Part shown: piece after piece, positions 35,001 to 48,280 of the stretch | Layout: every line of letters starts with the position of its first letter | Position numbering within the stretch: position 1 is the stretch's first letter | Source of the DNA: Pogonophryne albipinna | Lineage: Eukaryota > Chordata > Actinopteri > Perciformes > Artedidraconidae | Assembly (NCBI GenBank): GCA_028583405.1 | Contig: CM053260.1 | Coordinates: 15,411,638-15,475,637 of the forward strand | Direction: 5' to 3' | DNA length: 64,000 nt | The notes under the pieces: model-generated | What the model was told of the DNA's origin: nothing | Database searches by the model: none | The model's input: only the letters and a program-made list of their open reading frames with translations | Position numbers and translations under genes: made by a program

Positions 35001-38000
35001 GTAAATAGGTTGTTCATCTTGTGAGTAATGTGTTGACAACATGTGGTTCTGTTGCTTCTGCAACATGTAGATGCATATGTAGGTTTCATGCATAGCTTCT
35101 TGACAGCTTTTTACTTTGCGGTAAATTAAATGTGTTATTTGTTTTGGGGGGATCTGCGTTAATGAAGAAGTCAGACTCTTGGTTTCCAGTGTGTTCGAGT
35201 ATGTGTCTGCTTAGTTTTGAAAACTCAACATCAGGGGACTAATTTTAGATCTGCTGGCCAACCAACCACATGACTTTCATTACTGCAGTGACAGAGTCTC
35301 ACTAATAACATCGACATTGAGACGCAGAGAAGTCCCCGAATCACTAGGAAATGTTACACTAACAACAGTTGCAAAAGGGAACTTTATTTATTGAACTTCT
35401 CTCTATACAGAGCTGTGGGGTTCCTGGTTTTTATGTCTCTCATGCTGCATGCTGTGCAGGTTTTCACTTGGCTTTTTAGTGAGCTTCTGTGGTGAGCAAT
35501 GTAACTTACAGGATGATAACCCACCCGTATAGTCATCAGTGGTAATTGCTAGTTGGAGTTTGTGCTTTACCTAGATCTAACTTTAGTTTAATCGCCAGAA
35601 AGATCATGCCCTTACTTCGTTTATGCTGCTGTTGTATATGGCAGGGCCTGTTCATTTTTCCATGCTTCGAATAAGGGCATTAATGTGATGAATACCGGCT
35701 TATGATGCTTAAAAAACGCATTATTTGAAAATATTGTTTTAATCAAACTGTTGTTCAACGATTAGCCTTTGGATATTCAATATTTTTGTGATTGTCAACC
35801 AATTCATAAAAAGCAAAGTATGACCAAAACAAACGAAAAGTTGATTATACTAACAAGTAATGTCTGTGTAGCCAGAGCCTGATATATTATTCCTGTGTGA
35901 TAAACAAACATGGGTGTGTCCACCCATTGCACAGGAACCTCTTCCTTAATTACCAGGAACATGTCTATACACTGTAATTCATTTTGAGTCATTCCAACTT
36001 ACACCTACATCCTACTGCCGTAAATACTCCTAACTGCCCCAAACCCGTGACTTTAATAGTTCCCGACAATGCTGGGCCATGTTGTCGGCCATCTCTTTGA
36101 ATCTCTGTCTTTTCAGAAACCGTATGGAAATACTTAAAAAACATAAGGTATTCAACTTTATTTGAAGCAGTTCAGAATCATGAAGGGAAAACTCAAATTG
36201 TTTATTGTTGTTAACATTGTGACATAGGGCGTTTGTGCTGCATTCATGTGCTGTAGGAATAACTGGAAGAATGCTGCCCTCTTTTTTTAATTAATATTTT
36301 TAAATATCAGTGGGAAGCAATGGGCTACCAGCTGAGCACCACATACAGACAGTTATTTGACGATAACAAAAATACAGAATATTAACACCCTCATTTTTTA
36401 GAATTCGTTGGCGCTACCAATAACATTGGGTTACTCTGTAAGTACTTTGTATAGCTTTATTTACATCACCTGCATTAATGTAACCCTTTTCTTTAAATGT
36501 TTTCCATTAACATTAAGGGAAACAATGCTTGGTACAGGGAGTAATGTAAATATAAGCTGTGCTGTGAGTCTCTACGTTCACGTTCCAGACACAGAATTAG
36601 GGTCTGCATCTCTGTTGTTTTTAAGCAGGAACTGTGTGCCTCTGAGCAGCGAAGACCGAGTGAAGCTCAACGAGTCTTTACATGCGAGTTTATCTTCAGC
36701 CTCTAAAGTCCTTTTCTCTCTTTATAGTGCTCCCACTTAGGGGCGGCAACAACAATTACTTTAATTTTCCATTATGGATGCTGTTGATTATCTTCTTGAT
36801 TTATGTATTAGTGCTTTGTTCTATAATGCTTAAGGAAATGGTGAAAAATGTCAATACATTTTGCTCGAAGCTTGTTTTGTCCTAAAAACTCAAAGCTTTT
36901 CAGTTTACGCCATAGAGGATTAAAGCAATTAGAAAATATCCACATTTAAGAAGCTGGAAATATACTTTTTTTAACCTAAAAATAATAATAATAAAAAAAT
37001 CTATTAGCTGAGAACTTGTGTATTAATTTTGGTATCTCTACTAAAACTGGACATCACGCATCATGTCCAGCCATTGACTTGCTCATCCAGAGGAATTCCT
37101 AAAAAATTCCCCAAAGTGGAGTAAGGCCCCTTGGTACTGTTTGAGTTTGTGAAGCACATGCACACACCGTCACATTCTTGCTCTTCCTGTCAGATTGGTC
37201 TTCACAGCCAGCTTGTTCAGCTTCTGCCATTCAGCATTTAAGCTCACGCAGAGTGAGCGCTAGGCTGAAACATGCAGACAGATATGTAGACTCCCTACTT
37301 GGGCTGTTGCATGTTGGGATCAGATCCAGGAATGTCAGAGCTCCACCTCTTATGACTCATTGTTTCCACAACAACCACAGTGGGGAAAACTCAAGACCAT
37401 CCCACGTCATTTACAGGAAGTGGTCGTGATGACTCCCTCTGTGCCGGGAGAAAAAAACATGGTGGGGGAGTGACGGACACACACAAGCTCACACATGCAT
37501 CTTTCTTCCAACAGAAATACAATCAAGAGTACGAGCTAGGGTGGTTCATTGGTTTGGTTTCTGTTTGATATAGATTTATGGAAATCTTGTGATAAAACAA
37601 TGTTAAGCTTCCTTGATTGAAAACGTAATTAGCACTGCACTTTATTGCCTTATGTTCCGTTTTAGCTTCAGTTTATGAAAATACAAGATTACATTAATAA
37701 CCTAAGAAACACACACACTCAAACTGCATACGGCCTCCACATCCTCCACCACAAGAATAGGACGTACAGTATGCTATCGAAAAGGCAACACCCAGGGAAA
37801 AGAAAGTCCAACAAACACATACAGCTGCTCATAAAGCTGAATTTGTGTAACGAGATAATCACTGTTGTGAACTCAGATTAACCTGTAAAGAACTTCATTT
37901 CACTTCTCTACTCTTCTGGTAGCTTTGAAAGTCAAAGGAAACTGTTTAGAGGTATGTTTGTGTGTAAATAAACATGTACCAAAACACATGTATTTGCTCC

Positions 38001-39871
38001 ATTGGAAATTACACCCTTGGGTCCCTGTAGGAGACGGCCTGATTTAAGTCTCGCTGCATTTTTGTTGAACAAACTGATTATGAAATCTGAACTTCTCTTT
38101 TGTTTAGATGTTGTAATACTTGGTTCTTTGTGGTAGTGGTCATGCTTTGACAATGACTGCTGGTTAACCTTGTGACTGAGGCTGCTTAATTTAGGACTTA
38201 TGTATGCCACTGTTAGGTTTATGTCAGCCAACCAAAAACTAGCAGATAAGACAAGACTAACTTAAATTGGTATACATTAGTTTTAATTTAGCCTTCTTGC
38301 TCAGCAACTCCTCCCATCACTTCAACTGAGACTGTGATTAAACCCTTGCCTCAGCTTTTGTTATCTGTATTTATAATCTGTTTCTGTGTTGTTTTTGCTT
38401 ACAGCTGTGATAGCTACCACCACACACACCACTGTGGTTAACACCGCTCCTCAGCAGTACCCCCAGCAGCCAACCTCAGCCGGACAGCCTCAGACCTACC
38501 AGGGGGGCCAGTACCAACCCTACAACCACGTCCCAGTGCAGCCCGGTTATGGTTCCCAGCCTGCACCCCAAGGCTACGGACCACAGCCGGGGCCCCAAGG
38601 CTACAGAGCACAGCCGGGGCCCCAAGGCTACGGAGCACAGCCGGGGCCCCAGGGTTACGGAGCACAGCCCGGGCCCCAGGGTTATGGAGCTCCAACCATG
38701 CCAACACCACCCTACCAAGGACAACCGTTCACAGCCGTACCACCACCATCATACTTGGAAGCCAGTGAGTGTGGATTTTTGTAATAACCTAGACAAAGAG
38801 TTACAGGGTGTGCCGCTGCCAAAATGAATATAGAGGAAACACTGTGATGACAGCCTGTTGTCAAACTTCCCTTTCTGTAACACCATCCCAGTGTAATTAT
38901 CATCACCATTTTGTAACACAAAACAATGAAATCAAACTAAATGTATCCTTTAAAAGGGATATGCAAAAGATGGACCAACGCACAATTTACTGTTTTAACC
39001 CAAAGTCTTATTCAACAAGCTGGATGCATCTTTGAATTTACTCATCGAAGCTCCAGAAATGTTATCTTCCTCTGAATGGATTTCAGCATCTTGTGTCTAT
39101 TTGTTTCATTAGTATAGTTGTCTGTGTACTTAATACTGAATTTAAAATGGGTACATTTTGTATTGTATCTGTAGGCAATGGCTGGAAATTAAGTTTAGTA
39201 TAATCCAGTTTATTTTCATGTAACACACACATATATAAAAAAAGACTGTAGACAAAGTTAGAACATTTGAGCAAAAACATCTTTGTGAGGATGCCTGCGC
39301 TATTAAATATCAAGTCATGCCAAAAAAGTTTCAAGAGTAAGACATACAAGTTTACAATGAAATACAAGACTAAGTCGTGTGTGTTTTTAAAACAACCAGC
39401 CCGCTATAGAAAAGTACCCATAAACACAGGATAATGACCCCTTTTAATAAGACTGTAGTGTTGAAAAACACGCAAACCACATGATGTATTTTGGGGCTTC
39501 AATGTAGCTGCAGTCGGAAGTGCGGGTGGGATAAATGCTGGGATAAAGTCGGGTCATGTCTACATGTTTTTGAATAGAAAGTTAAATGTTTTTGGTTACT
39601 TTTGGTTGACAGAGCATACGTTTAACTTTACTGTTGGAGCATTTGCAGCACTTTGTCCTCAAGCCATGTTTTCTTTTTGTTTACAGTTGGTCCCAGCTAC
39701 CCTCCCAACCCGATGCCTTACAGCCAGGCTGCGTTCTCCCCCGGCCAGCCGCCGTACCCTCTGCAGCCCCCCGGCCAGCCGCAGCCCACCGGCCAGCCGC
39801 AGCCCACCGCTCCTCTCCCAAACAAGGACTTCCTGGCCCAGCCCGCCTACAACCCAGATTTCAATGGATAG
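32060..39871 (+). CDS. shisa5: Shisa family member 5 (Scotin)
   Basis: Single-pass membrane protein of the ER and nuclear envelope; mammalian SHISA5/Scotin is a p53-induced pro-apoptotic factor. Five coding exons (32060-32126, 33306-33444, 33872-34008, 38405-38764, 39687-39871) join in frame to 295 residues. Seen in order: a signal peptide (about 1-21); a short Cys-rich Shisa domain with CCGSC and RYCC (about 26-58); a membrane segment (about 81-103) running into a Cys cluster, CCCVCPCCCLYKMCRKPR; and a long Pro/Gln/Tyr-rich cytosolic tail. Exon 4 holds five tandem 9-residue units of the PQGYGAQPG type (27 bp each, about 38568-38700). PPSYLEA is a PPxY motif, which binds WW domains of NEDD4-type ligases in this family. 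The C-terminus PAYNPDF resembles that of mammalian SHISA5. It is longer than human SHISA5 (about 240 residues), mainly through the repeat tail. Confidence 0.92.
38568..38700 (+). repeat. 27 bp in-frame minisatellite in shisa5 exon 4
   Basis: Five units beginning CCCCAAGGCTAC or CCCCAGGGTTAC encode variants of PQGYGAQPG. The units differ by a few bases, including one Gly-to-Arg change, so unit-number variation is plausible. Confidence 0.85.
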
Positions 39872-41685
39872 TGGGCCCCAGTCATACTCTCTCAGCCACT
39901 TAAAACGTGCTGCAGCATTTTTCAAACTTGGCAGACCTGGAAATGTGCAATCTAAATGGGATAAAAAGATTGTTTTGTCTGTGTGTTTTGATTATAAAAT
40001 ATGTTATAGTTGTTCTGTAAAAAGGTTGCCAAGTTAAAATGTTGATGTTATCGGCTCCTGTTGCATGGACTTACAATATACAAGTGGCAAAATTGTTGTT
40101 TTAAAAAGAAGAAGTTATTAGTGACTCAATCTTGGTCATTTTAGTAAATTACAAATACAACCACTAAGTCTCTATCCTGGCCCGACCCCACAGAACCTGC
40201 CTGACCTCTTCGTCCATCATCCACACTGATGGTGGTTACAGCCAATATCTCATTGCTTTCTTACCTTTATTTTAGGCACAAGTCCTTTGAACTTTTTTTC
40301 CTTTACTTTATGATGCTTTAATGTGTTATTTGGGAACAAATCAGGTCCAACGTGTCACACTTGTCACTAGAGGTGTCCTTGTGGAAAGTATACCTGTCAT
40401 TGTTAATGGGGTAACAGGGCTTTTTAACCCTGCAGCAAAAGGGAATGCTCAAGTTGATTTAAACAAAAAAAAGCCTTGCTTATGTTTTCAGTTACAAGGG
40501 ACACATCAAATTGTTCTTTAATTTTTTTACTCAGGTTGATTATCTTACAATATGTTTTTCTGAATTCAACTGCATCGGCAGCTTTGAATTAAATAACCAA
40601 ATGAGCTCTGTCCCTTTTTTTAATTTTCTAAACATCAACAGAAATACAAATGTTATGCTTACAAAATGCAGGAAAGAAAACTGTGCCTTCTAGCCACATT
40701 ATGTTTGTATCACACTTAGTGCGCATGTCATTTACAACTGTTTCAAATACTATGTTTGAGTTATTCATGTTTGTTTGTCACATTGTTTTTGCCACATGCA
40801 ACTTTTCAACTTTCTTTACTGAACTGTGTACTTTATGCATCTTTTAAAGGTCATACTTTTTTTATTCAGTATTGTGTTACTTGCCTTGTCTTTTCAAAGA
40901 CTGCACCAGCATAGAAGTAAGGGATAAATTAGTAGTCTTTTGTTTTATACAAAAACAAATATGCCTTTCTTGCTTTGCCTTCTAACTTCTGCTTTCTGAA
41001 ATGACTTGAACTGTTATGCTAAAATTACCTTTTTTCTTGTGACCCTTCTGAACCTGGAGAAGTACGGTCACAGTTCATGTGATGAGAGCATTTGGTCTTT
41101 TGAGCCACCATGACTTTTCTACTTCCTCTCTTTAGACTTTAGTCGTGGTCAAAGAACTAGTACCAATAGTCCAATTCAATGTTTTATTATAAGTGAGTGT
41201 CACAGGTACAGGTATCAGAACGACCATCAGTCACATCTATGCTGTGTCTCTTTTGGTTTTACAAACTTACATATGAGACATGTCAGTCAATTATTGGTGC
41301 CTAATGTCCTTGTATATGTTTGCTATTTGCAAAACAGTTAGTCCATGAAGAATGAGCATGTGTTACTTACATTGATCACACATTTGTCTGTGTATTACAT
41401 TGTGGGCTTGCCTTTTGTGTGAAATTTTCCTTTATAAATGTGTCCTGCCTGTGATTTCAGTCAAGTGTTGATTCTTTAAGAGTACTTTAATAGGGTTGTT
41501 TGTATTTGTATGTGGACTATATCCTTAGTGTTCATAATGAAAGACAAACCAGCAGAGATGTACACTGATTCCATCTGTTTTTCCCCTTGCAAGAATAATT
41601 GTCATTGATACTACTCTGACATTATGTGTACATTACTTTTAGGTGGTTTAAAACCCACCATTCCTGCAGAAATAAATAAAAAAAT
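39872..41685 (+). other. shisa5: shisa5 3' UTR
   Basis: About 1.8 kb of AT-rich, T-rich sequence without coding signs ends at overlapping AATAAA signals (41671-41680). No earlier canonical signal in a good context was noticed, so a long 3' UTR is inferred. Confidence 0.55.
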
Positions 41686-41689
41686 ATAT

Positions 41690-42415
41690 ATTTTCCGTTT
41701 TACCCCAACTTTGGTTATTACTTTTTTAGAATAGAAGAATAAACTATTTAATGATTACATATGAAAATACCAACCAACACTAAGACTATGAGCAATTTAG
41801 TTTTAGTCCAAAATCACAACTTTATTCTAGAGTGACTTTACAATCTGTAAAATATGACCAAACTCTGTCTTTAGACCCTCACACCCTCAGAAGAACAAGA
41901 CTGAGAAGCTTACATTATTAGCCCAGGCTAAAGCTGTTGGTAATGTCTAGTTAGTTTTTCAGATATGTTTGAACTGGACCGTTTCAACCATAGATATGGT
42001 TTCAACTGTGACCAGATGATGGCGCTAAATGAAAAGTTCACCAGAGGGAAAACCACATTTGCATAAAGGTTTTGAATATAATTCCGTCTGATCTATCATG
42101 ACTTAAAAAAGAAAGAAAAATAGCGTGAGATTACTTTTAATGTTTGTATTTATGAAAACAAAAAGTATTGTATGTAGTAGGAAATGCATCTTCCAGAAGC
42201 TAAACCGGAAAAGATTTCAAAATAAACGACGCGCTTGCGTAAAAGGAAAACAACAAACAAGTGCATCGTGTACAACGCATATGTAGATATTATATAGTAA
42301 ACAAGAAGATTGTTTCCATGGGTTGTTCGTATAAAAGTACATTCCGAAAGAAATCAGAACATGTTTTCTCAACAATACATATAAGATATTTTACATTGAA
42401 GAGATATAAAGTTTT
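41690..42415. other. Intergenic, no gene seen
   Basis: Spacer between the shisa5 poly(A) site and the sys1 promoter; no feature recognised. Confidence 0.45.
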
Positions 42416-42573
42416 ACTTCCGGATCCACTGCCGTGACTTCCGTGTTGTTAACAAGCTACAACTGGTCGGCTACAAGGCCCGGTTTATTAACTTTAAAGT
42501 TTTTAAAACTGTCAGCAACCGACGGGATTATCGTGAATACGGCCCAGTGAGACCTTCAATTCAGTATTCAGGT
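42416..42573 (+). promoter_or_regulatory. sys1: sys1 promoter and non-coding exon 1 (approximate)
   Basis: ACTTCCGG and ACTTCCGT, two ETS-type motifs, sit at 42416-42445. A GC-richer stretch follows, ending in a possible donor (ATTCAG|GTCTGT). A matching acceptor (TTGTGTTTCAG) lies at 44799, before the coding exon. Confidence 0.45.
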
Positions 42574-43244
42574 CTGTATCGACTGTCTGTATGTTTTATT
42601 GAAACGGTTTCTCATAAAGAAAACAACCATGAAACATGGTGTAACTTGTTCGTTTTTTTCGTGTTGTTGTACCGTTAGATGAGATGCTTCAGCGTTGTTT
42701 TCACCCTCCGTTAATGTCTTGTTTACTTGGCTTTTATGTTAGTTTAAATTGTATTTATAGCTGGGTTAAGGTAGTTTAGTCAAGAGTGTGACGATGCTAA
42801 CAGCCTGTAGCTAACAGCCGTTCAGTTTGTGTTGGTGGTTAGCTAGAATCAGAATGCAGTTTATTGCTATGTAGCTTTTACACATTCAAGGGATTTGCTT
42901 TGGTGTATAGTGGTGCAAATATGCACAACATAAGGAAATAGGTTGTAAAGGAAGGGAACACAATGATCATAACAAATACAACGTTTAAAAAAACGATTAA
43001 ACATTAAAAATAAATAACGACAAGTATTTACACCAAATATAAATAAACTGAATAAGCTAACAAACTTAGTACAATGAATATATGACATACTCCAGTATAT
43101 TATATTTTAAAGTGGAGGGCTGTGCAGATGTTCAGTGAGGTAGGTAGGGATATATAGAAATGTGCAAAATATATGAAGAGAGATGAACATGACAACAAAT
43201 AACAAAACTATTGACAATAGGTGGAATAATGTAATTCATATCCA

Positions 43245-44145
43245 GGGTTCACACGGTACCTGGAAAACATGGAAAACATGGAATTATTTTTTTCATTTTC
43301 CAGGTATGGAGAAGTCATGGAAACTGAGCAAAAGTGAACACTTACATGGAAATAGAAACAGTTGTCCTGGAAATGTTCTGCTGTCAAAATCAAATGCCTA
43401 TCGGAAAGGGGTTGCTGATAAAAAGGAAGAGGTGGCAGCTCGAGACAAAGCACTGAAAGAGCTGCAAGAGTCTGTCAATAAGTTAAAGCAATGAGGTATG
43501 CGCAATAGCCTTTATGGATGTATGAAAGATTGTAATATTTATTGGTCACCCTCCTAAAGACAAATATAACACCATTTTAGCTTATGGAGATGACCAATTT
43601 TAACTCAAAATAACATTCTGTTTCAGATCTTCAGACTGTAGAGAGGAGGAGGAAGAGGAGTGGAGAGGGGGAGGAGCCAGGAGGGCACAGAAGGAAAGAG
43701 GGAGGAGGAAGAGAAGAGGGGCAAAGATGAAAGAGGAGAAGAAGAGGAGGATAAGAGAGTAGAGGATGACAGAGGAAAAGGGAGAGGAGTTGAGAAGAGT
43801 AGGAAGAGAAGACAGGAGCGGACACAAGAGGGGAGGTGTGGAGAGAAGAGGACAGGATGAGATAGGAGAGGAGTGGAAGAGAGAACATATATCAATCCCA
43901 AAGTTCCAGTTCAATGAATTGTTGTTCATCTACAGCTTGTTGCATTATTTCATGCATTGATATTATCAATAAGACATAATATCTAAGCATTTACAATGTA
44001 GACTTGACTGGCACATCTTTTAAATCAAGTAAGTAGTCAGGTGTCCTAGGGGGTTGTGTGTGTGAGGGGAGGGGGGCGCGGATGGGGGCGGAAAGCTTCA
44101 GGGGCCTATAGATCATCACTTAATATGGTACCTGGAAAATCAGGA
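43245..44145. mobile_element. Unclassified repeat with a coding-like remnant in a sys1 intron
   Basis: It starts with GGTTCACACGGTACCTGGAA and contains a short charged, coiled-coil-like frame to 43493 (KKEEVAARDKALKELQESVN). A second TGGTACCTGGAAAA lies near 44127. The repeated GGTACCTGGAAAA suggests a transposon-derived segment. Class and true ends are unknown. Confidence 0.35.
43640..43886 (+). repeat. Polypurine (GA-rich) tract
   Basis: About 245 bp made almost entirely of A and G on the plus strand, with GAGGA and GAAGAG motifs. The long Ser/Leu/Pro frames on the other strand are by-products of this bias. Confidence 0.85.
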
Positions 44146-44885
44146 GGTAGCATGGACATTTTTTTTCTTAGTTTTTGTTCAGTGTTACTTAATATGCTCA
44201 ATTGATTTTACCTCATACTGTAGCTGTAATCAATGTTTGCAGTCTACCTAAACAAGCTGTGAAGAAAACAAACAAACATAAAATAATGAGCTATCTCAAC
44301 ATCCTAAATTAGGAGAACAAAAAACGGTTCATATTTTTCAGTCATTTAAAAGTAGGTCAGAAATAATGAATGATAAAAACACAAATGTAATCGACAAAGA
44401 TCAGAGAGTTATTCATGTCAGTTCAAAGATTGCATGATTACATTCTTGACTTTTTGTTGACACTGATAAGAAAGCCTAGTTGATTTTGATAAACCGTAAA
44501 TAACAAATGTTTGTACCGCTTACATTTATCAATTGTTCTTCACGCAACAAAAACCCTTAGAACAATATGTGTGAAGTGTTACACAATAAATAGCTGCAAG
44601 TTAATAGATTTGAATTCATTTTAACTGGTTTTCTTAACAGTAAAGGTCAATGTGAGCTTTACAGCTCATATATCCAGTGTTAAACCTAAATTTCTGCTCC
44701 TTTTTATTGTCTTATTTATGCTAGAAAAAGCTGTTGGGCTAAGTTTCAAAGTTCAAGTTGTGAAATATGTTCCATTAAATGTCTTTTTTGTGTTTCAGAT
44801 TTAAGATCACACGCAGGACACCCTGGATGGCCGAGGTGGTAACAGGTAACATCCATTGGGCCATATTGTGAAACATCAGTTTGCA

Positions 44886-45758
44886 ATGGCCAGTCACTTC
44901 CGCAGCTACATCTGGGACCCCGTCCTCATCGTGAGTCAGATTGTGTTGATGCAGTGCATCTACTACAGCTTCCTGGGCCTGTGGCTAGCTGGAGTGGACA
45001 GTCTGGTGCACACCAATCGGTCCCTGGATCAGATCTTCAGCTATGGTGTAAGTAAACAGATCTCTACCAGCAGTAGGACAAATGTTGACTCCTAAAATGT
45101 TACTAATATTTGCTCTGCTTTGGCAGCATCTTGGTTTTTCATCGATTCAGGGAAGGCTTTCAATGATGGCATTCTTCTTGAATTCTCTTACCTGGTGAGT
45201 CATTTCTTAAATCTTTTTTTGTAAGTCCAAAAACATTAGAGCTGTGACACCTTTTACTAAAATGCTGTTGTACAATGTTCTCATGATACAATGGCATAAC
45301 AGGTTTATGACACCTGCACCACTAAAGGATTTCCACCAGAAGGACTTTATGGGGCTAAAAGTAGTTAACATTGAAATAAAAGATCATTTTTATAGATTTG
45401 GCAAGACTTTGACATTTACAAACTTGCAGAGGCTCTTTGTACACTCACAAATCATGTCTGAAACATAAATGAGCATGACTGATTACAATATTTTTCTCTG
45501 TCTAACCAATCCTGCAGTGCCCTTGGCCTGTGGTTCTTCATCCGTCGGGGGAAACAGTGCCTGGACTTCACAGTCACCGTGCACTTCTTCCATATGATTG
45601 GTTGCTGGATCTATAATGCACACCTTCCAGCAGCCCTGTCCTGGTGGCTCGTCAATATAGCCTGCATGGCGCTGATGGCTGTCCTCGGAGAGTACCTGTG
45701 CATGCGGACTGAGCTCAGGGCCATCCCAGTCAACACTGGACCCAAATCTAACCTGTGA
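44886..45758 (+). CDS. sys1: SYS1 Golgi trafficking protein
   Basis: Small four-span membrane protein of the trans-Golgi. SYS1 recruits the N-acetylated GTPase ARFRP1 (Arl3p in yeast) to the Golgi, which then brings in ARL1 and golgins for endosome-to-Golgi traffic. Three coding exons (44886-45047, 45127-45194, 45518-45758) join in frame to 156 residues, the length of human SYS1. Family sequence is seen throughout: FRSYIWDPVLIVSQIVLMQ at the start, GRLSMM in the middle, then RRGKQCLDFTVTVHFFH and ALMAVLGEYLCMRTEL, ending KSNL. The ATG at 44886 is chosen because the family starts there. The exon probably begins at the acceptor at 44799. Confidence 0.95.
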
Positions 45759-46475
45759 ACTTTTCTGGACACCACGCTTTGTGGACGTTTAACCCCTGAG
45801 GAACTTGCTCGGAAAAAGTTTTTCACAAATGGAGCATCAAAATGTTGGATTGTCATCTCTTCAAGTGATTCACCAGATAAACTAATCTATTTATTCATGG
45901 CTGTCTGCTCAATGTTGGACAGTATTAACTCTGTAGCATATTAAGATACATGTTTTATTGCTTATAAAAGCAGACATCAGTTTACACATTTCTCTGAACC
46001 TAATGACTCTACATTTTATTCTTAGTAATTCCTTTTTTTGTTTTCATTTTAAGTACATCAGCATGAGCATCTAATCTGCTAATTTTAAGATTTGTGATAT
46101 TCCTTATTTTTTCCATTTATGTGAACATTGTGAAATCTGACAAACTTAAACAAGGGACAAAAATGCAACTGAATAGCAACAACAGAAATGATCCTCTCTC
46201 TTTGTGTTGGTGTGATAACTTGCCTGTTGGTTATACAAACTTGACCATCGTGTTCAAGGATACTGTGGTTTTAAAATTAAATAGTTCCAGTAAAATCTCA
46301 CTGCAATTTAGATGAATGTGTGCAAAGTTACCTACAACAGCATGTATTATGTTTTCTTACAGCTGTATTTATAAGCAGGAACTGATACATTTCCCCATTC
46401 GAGTTATTTAAGGTGCTGCTGGATTCTGTTTCCTCAGAGCTGCCAAAAACACAGGACACACTGCATTTATTTGCT

Positions 46476-46481
46476 AATAAA
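46476..46481 (+). terminator. Poly(A) signal of sys1
   Basis: AATAAA about 720 bp after the sys1 stop codon, in GCTAATAAACTGCG context. Confidence 0.55.
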
Positions 46482-46499
46482 CTGCGTGGTTGGAGATAT

Positions 46500-48280
46500 T
46501 GATAACATATTATCTGTCCGCTTATTCTAATTTGAACAAGTGATGCGCTTGTTGCTTCCTGGGGCTAGATAATGTAGCTGTTTTGTTGAGTTTAAGTTAT
46601 TGGTTGAGCTTGACTTGGCCAAACGCTCTCTGGGAGGCAGTGGTGGAGTGGATATGTCTAAGGCTTTTATTGTGAAAGGGAAATCATGATCTGACGGCAG
46701 AAAGAATTGCTTTCTCAAGGGAAGCTTCAGATAACCTTTGTAAATAAAGATGGGTGTGTTTTTTTTTTTTACAGCCATAATCAACATTTACCTAATAATA
46801 ATAATAAATTAAAGCAAGCATGCTGTATTTTGCCGCTTTTTTAAAGTTAAATGTTAGGAAACCAGTGCTTTGTTCAAACAAATATACTTTCGTTTTTTCT
46901 AAATGGCTTATTTTTCACTTCCTGGATTAAGTTTGTACATTTAGTATTGCTCGATTTAGTCATCATTGTCAAGTCTGTAGAGCATGTTGCACAGTGGGTG
47001 CTGTTTGTGTCCGTCTCTTTACGTCATGATGTATTATGCAGACATAGTGCCCACTTCGGGGACAGCTTGTCAGCCACCACCAGCTGTGCTCTGACAGCAG
47101 ACTGTCTGTGACGAGAAAAGAACAGAGATGTGCAGCACGGGTGGTTTCTGGAACAGCTTTCAAATTCATCATTGGCTTTTAAAAACCTGTCCAAATGAAC
47201 TGCCTTTTACTTGAGATGTACAGGTTCTGTAACGCTTCTATTTGTATTCTGTGTGGTGACTGAAAGGGTGGCCAAAGGCAGTGTCTGAAATTGGGTTTCT
47301 AAAGTGTAGAATTAAAAAAAAAAAAGCTGCAGGGATTGATATTTTAAAGTTGTATAATATTTAGACATTTGGGGAAATACACTTTTAAATGAGAAGATCA
47401 AATAACTTTTAGAAAAAGCTAGCCTCTTACACCCACTACCTCTTAAGCGTACTCATTAACACATTGTATCTTTTTCGATTTAAACCAAAGTGTTAAAAAT
47501 GCTGTGGTACCTGGGTTAAATTCTTTCTTTGATGGGTTTGGTAATAATATGCTTTTATGTAAGTCTTTTCTTAGGTTTTCTTGCAAATAAACTGTTTCTT
47601 AATGGTAGGCTAAGCTAATCGGCTGCTAGATGTATTGCTCGGTATTCACACAATCTCGAATGATATCAATCCTCTCATTTATTGTTTCCAGTGCAGTCCC
47701 ACCATTTCTTCAGTTGCTGGAAGTTTTCAAGTGCAATGCTACCTTTGTATTTTCACACAGTTACATTCTTGTAATGTGTTTACATATCTTTCTGTTCTGG
47801 AAAGATATAAATACATGTATAATTATGGTAAAGTACAATTACTTTTGTGTAGAAGCTGTTTAACAAAAGATCACCAGTCAGTATGGAAATATCATGTAAA
47901 TCTAAGTCAGAAAACTGAAGGTGAAAAAATAATTGGCCATTCTGCTTTAGATGTCAGAGACAGGTCCTCTAATGAGGGGCACACCACAAGCGTGTCTTTA
48001 GATCTCTGAAAGGTTTCCACCCCGATCCATCCCTTTCCCCTCTTCTGGAAGTGTCCAGGTGGAGAGAAGCAGATGGGAGCTTGCTAACGAGTTGAAAAAC
48101 ACCGGTCCCGATCCTCATTACCAACACTTTGCTTCAGGGGGGGCTAAAAACAGAAACTCTAGTAAGTGAGTGGAACAGCAGCGAGGACTGGCTCCACTGT
48201 GTTACTACTTTCTATATCTTTAGTTTCCACAGTTTTGCTTAAGGTGATGCACACACACCCACACTGTATGTTTTAAACAC
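46500..48280. other. Intergenic, no gene seen
   Basis: No coding exon recognised. Small frames near 46850-47111 and 47635-48009 lack domains and splice support. Confidence 0.4.

Noticed and set aside
38438..38724. Minus-strand frames opposite shisa5 exon 4
   Set aside because: By-products of the 27 bp repeat; the plus strand joins in frame to the rest of shisa5.
43600..43929. Ser/Leu/Pro-rich frames on the minus strand
   Set aside because: Caused by the polypurine tract; low complexity and not spliced to anything.
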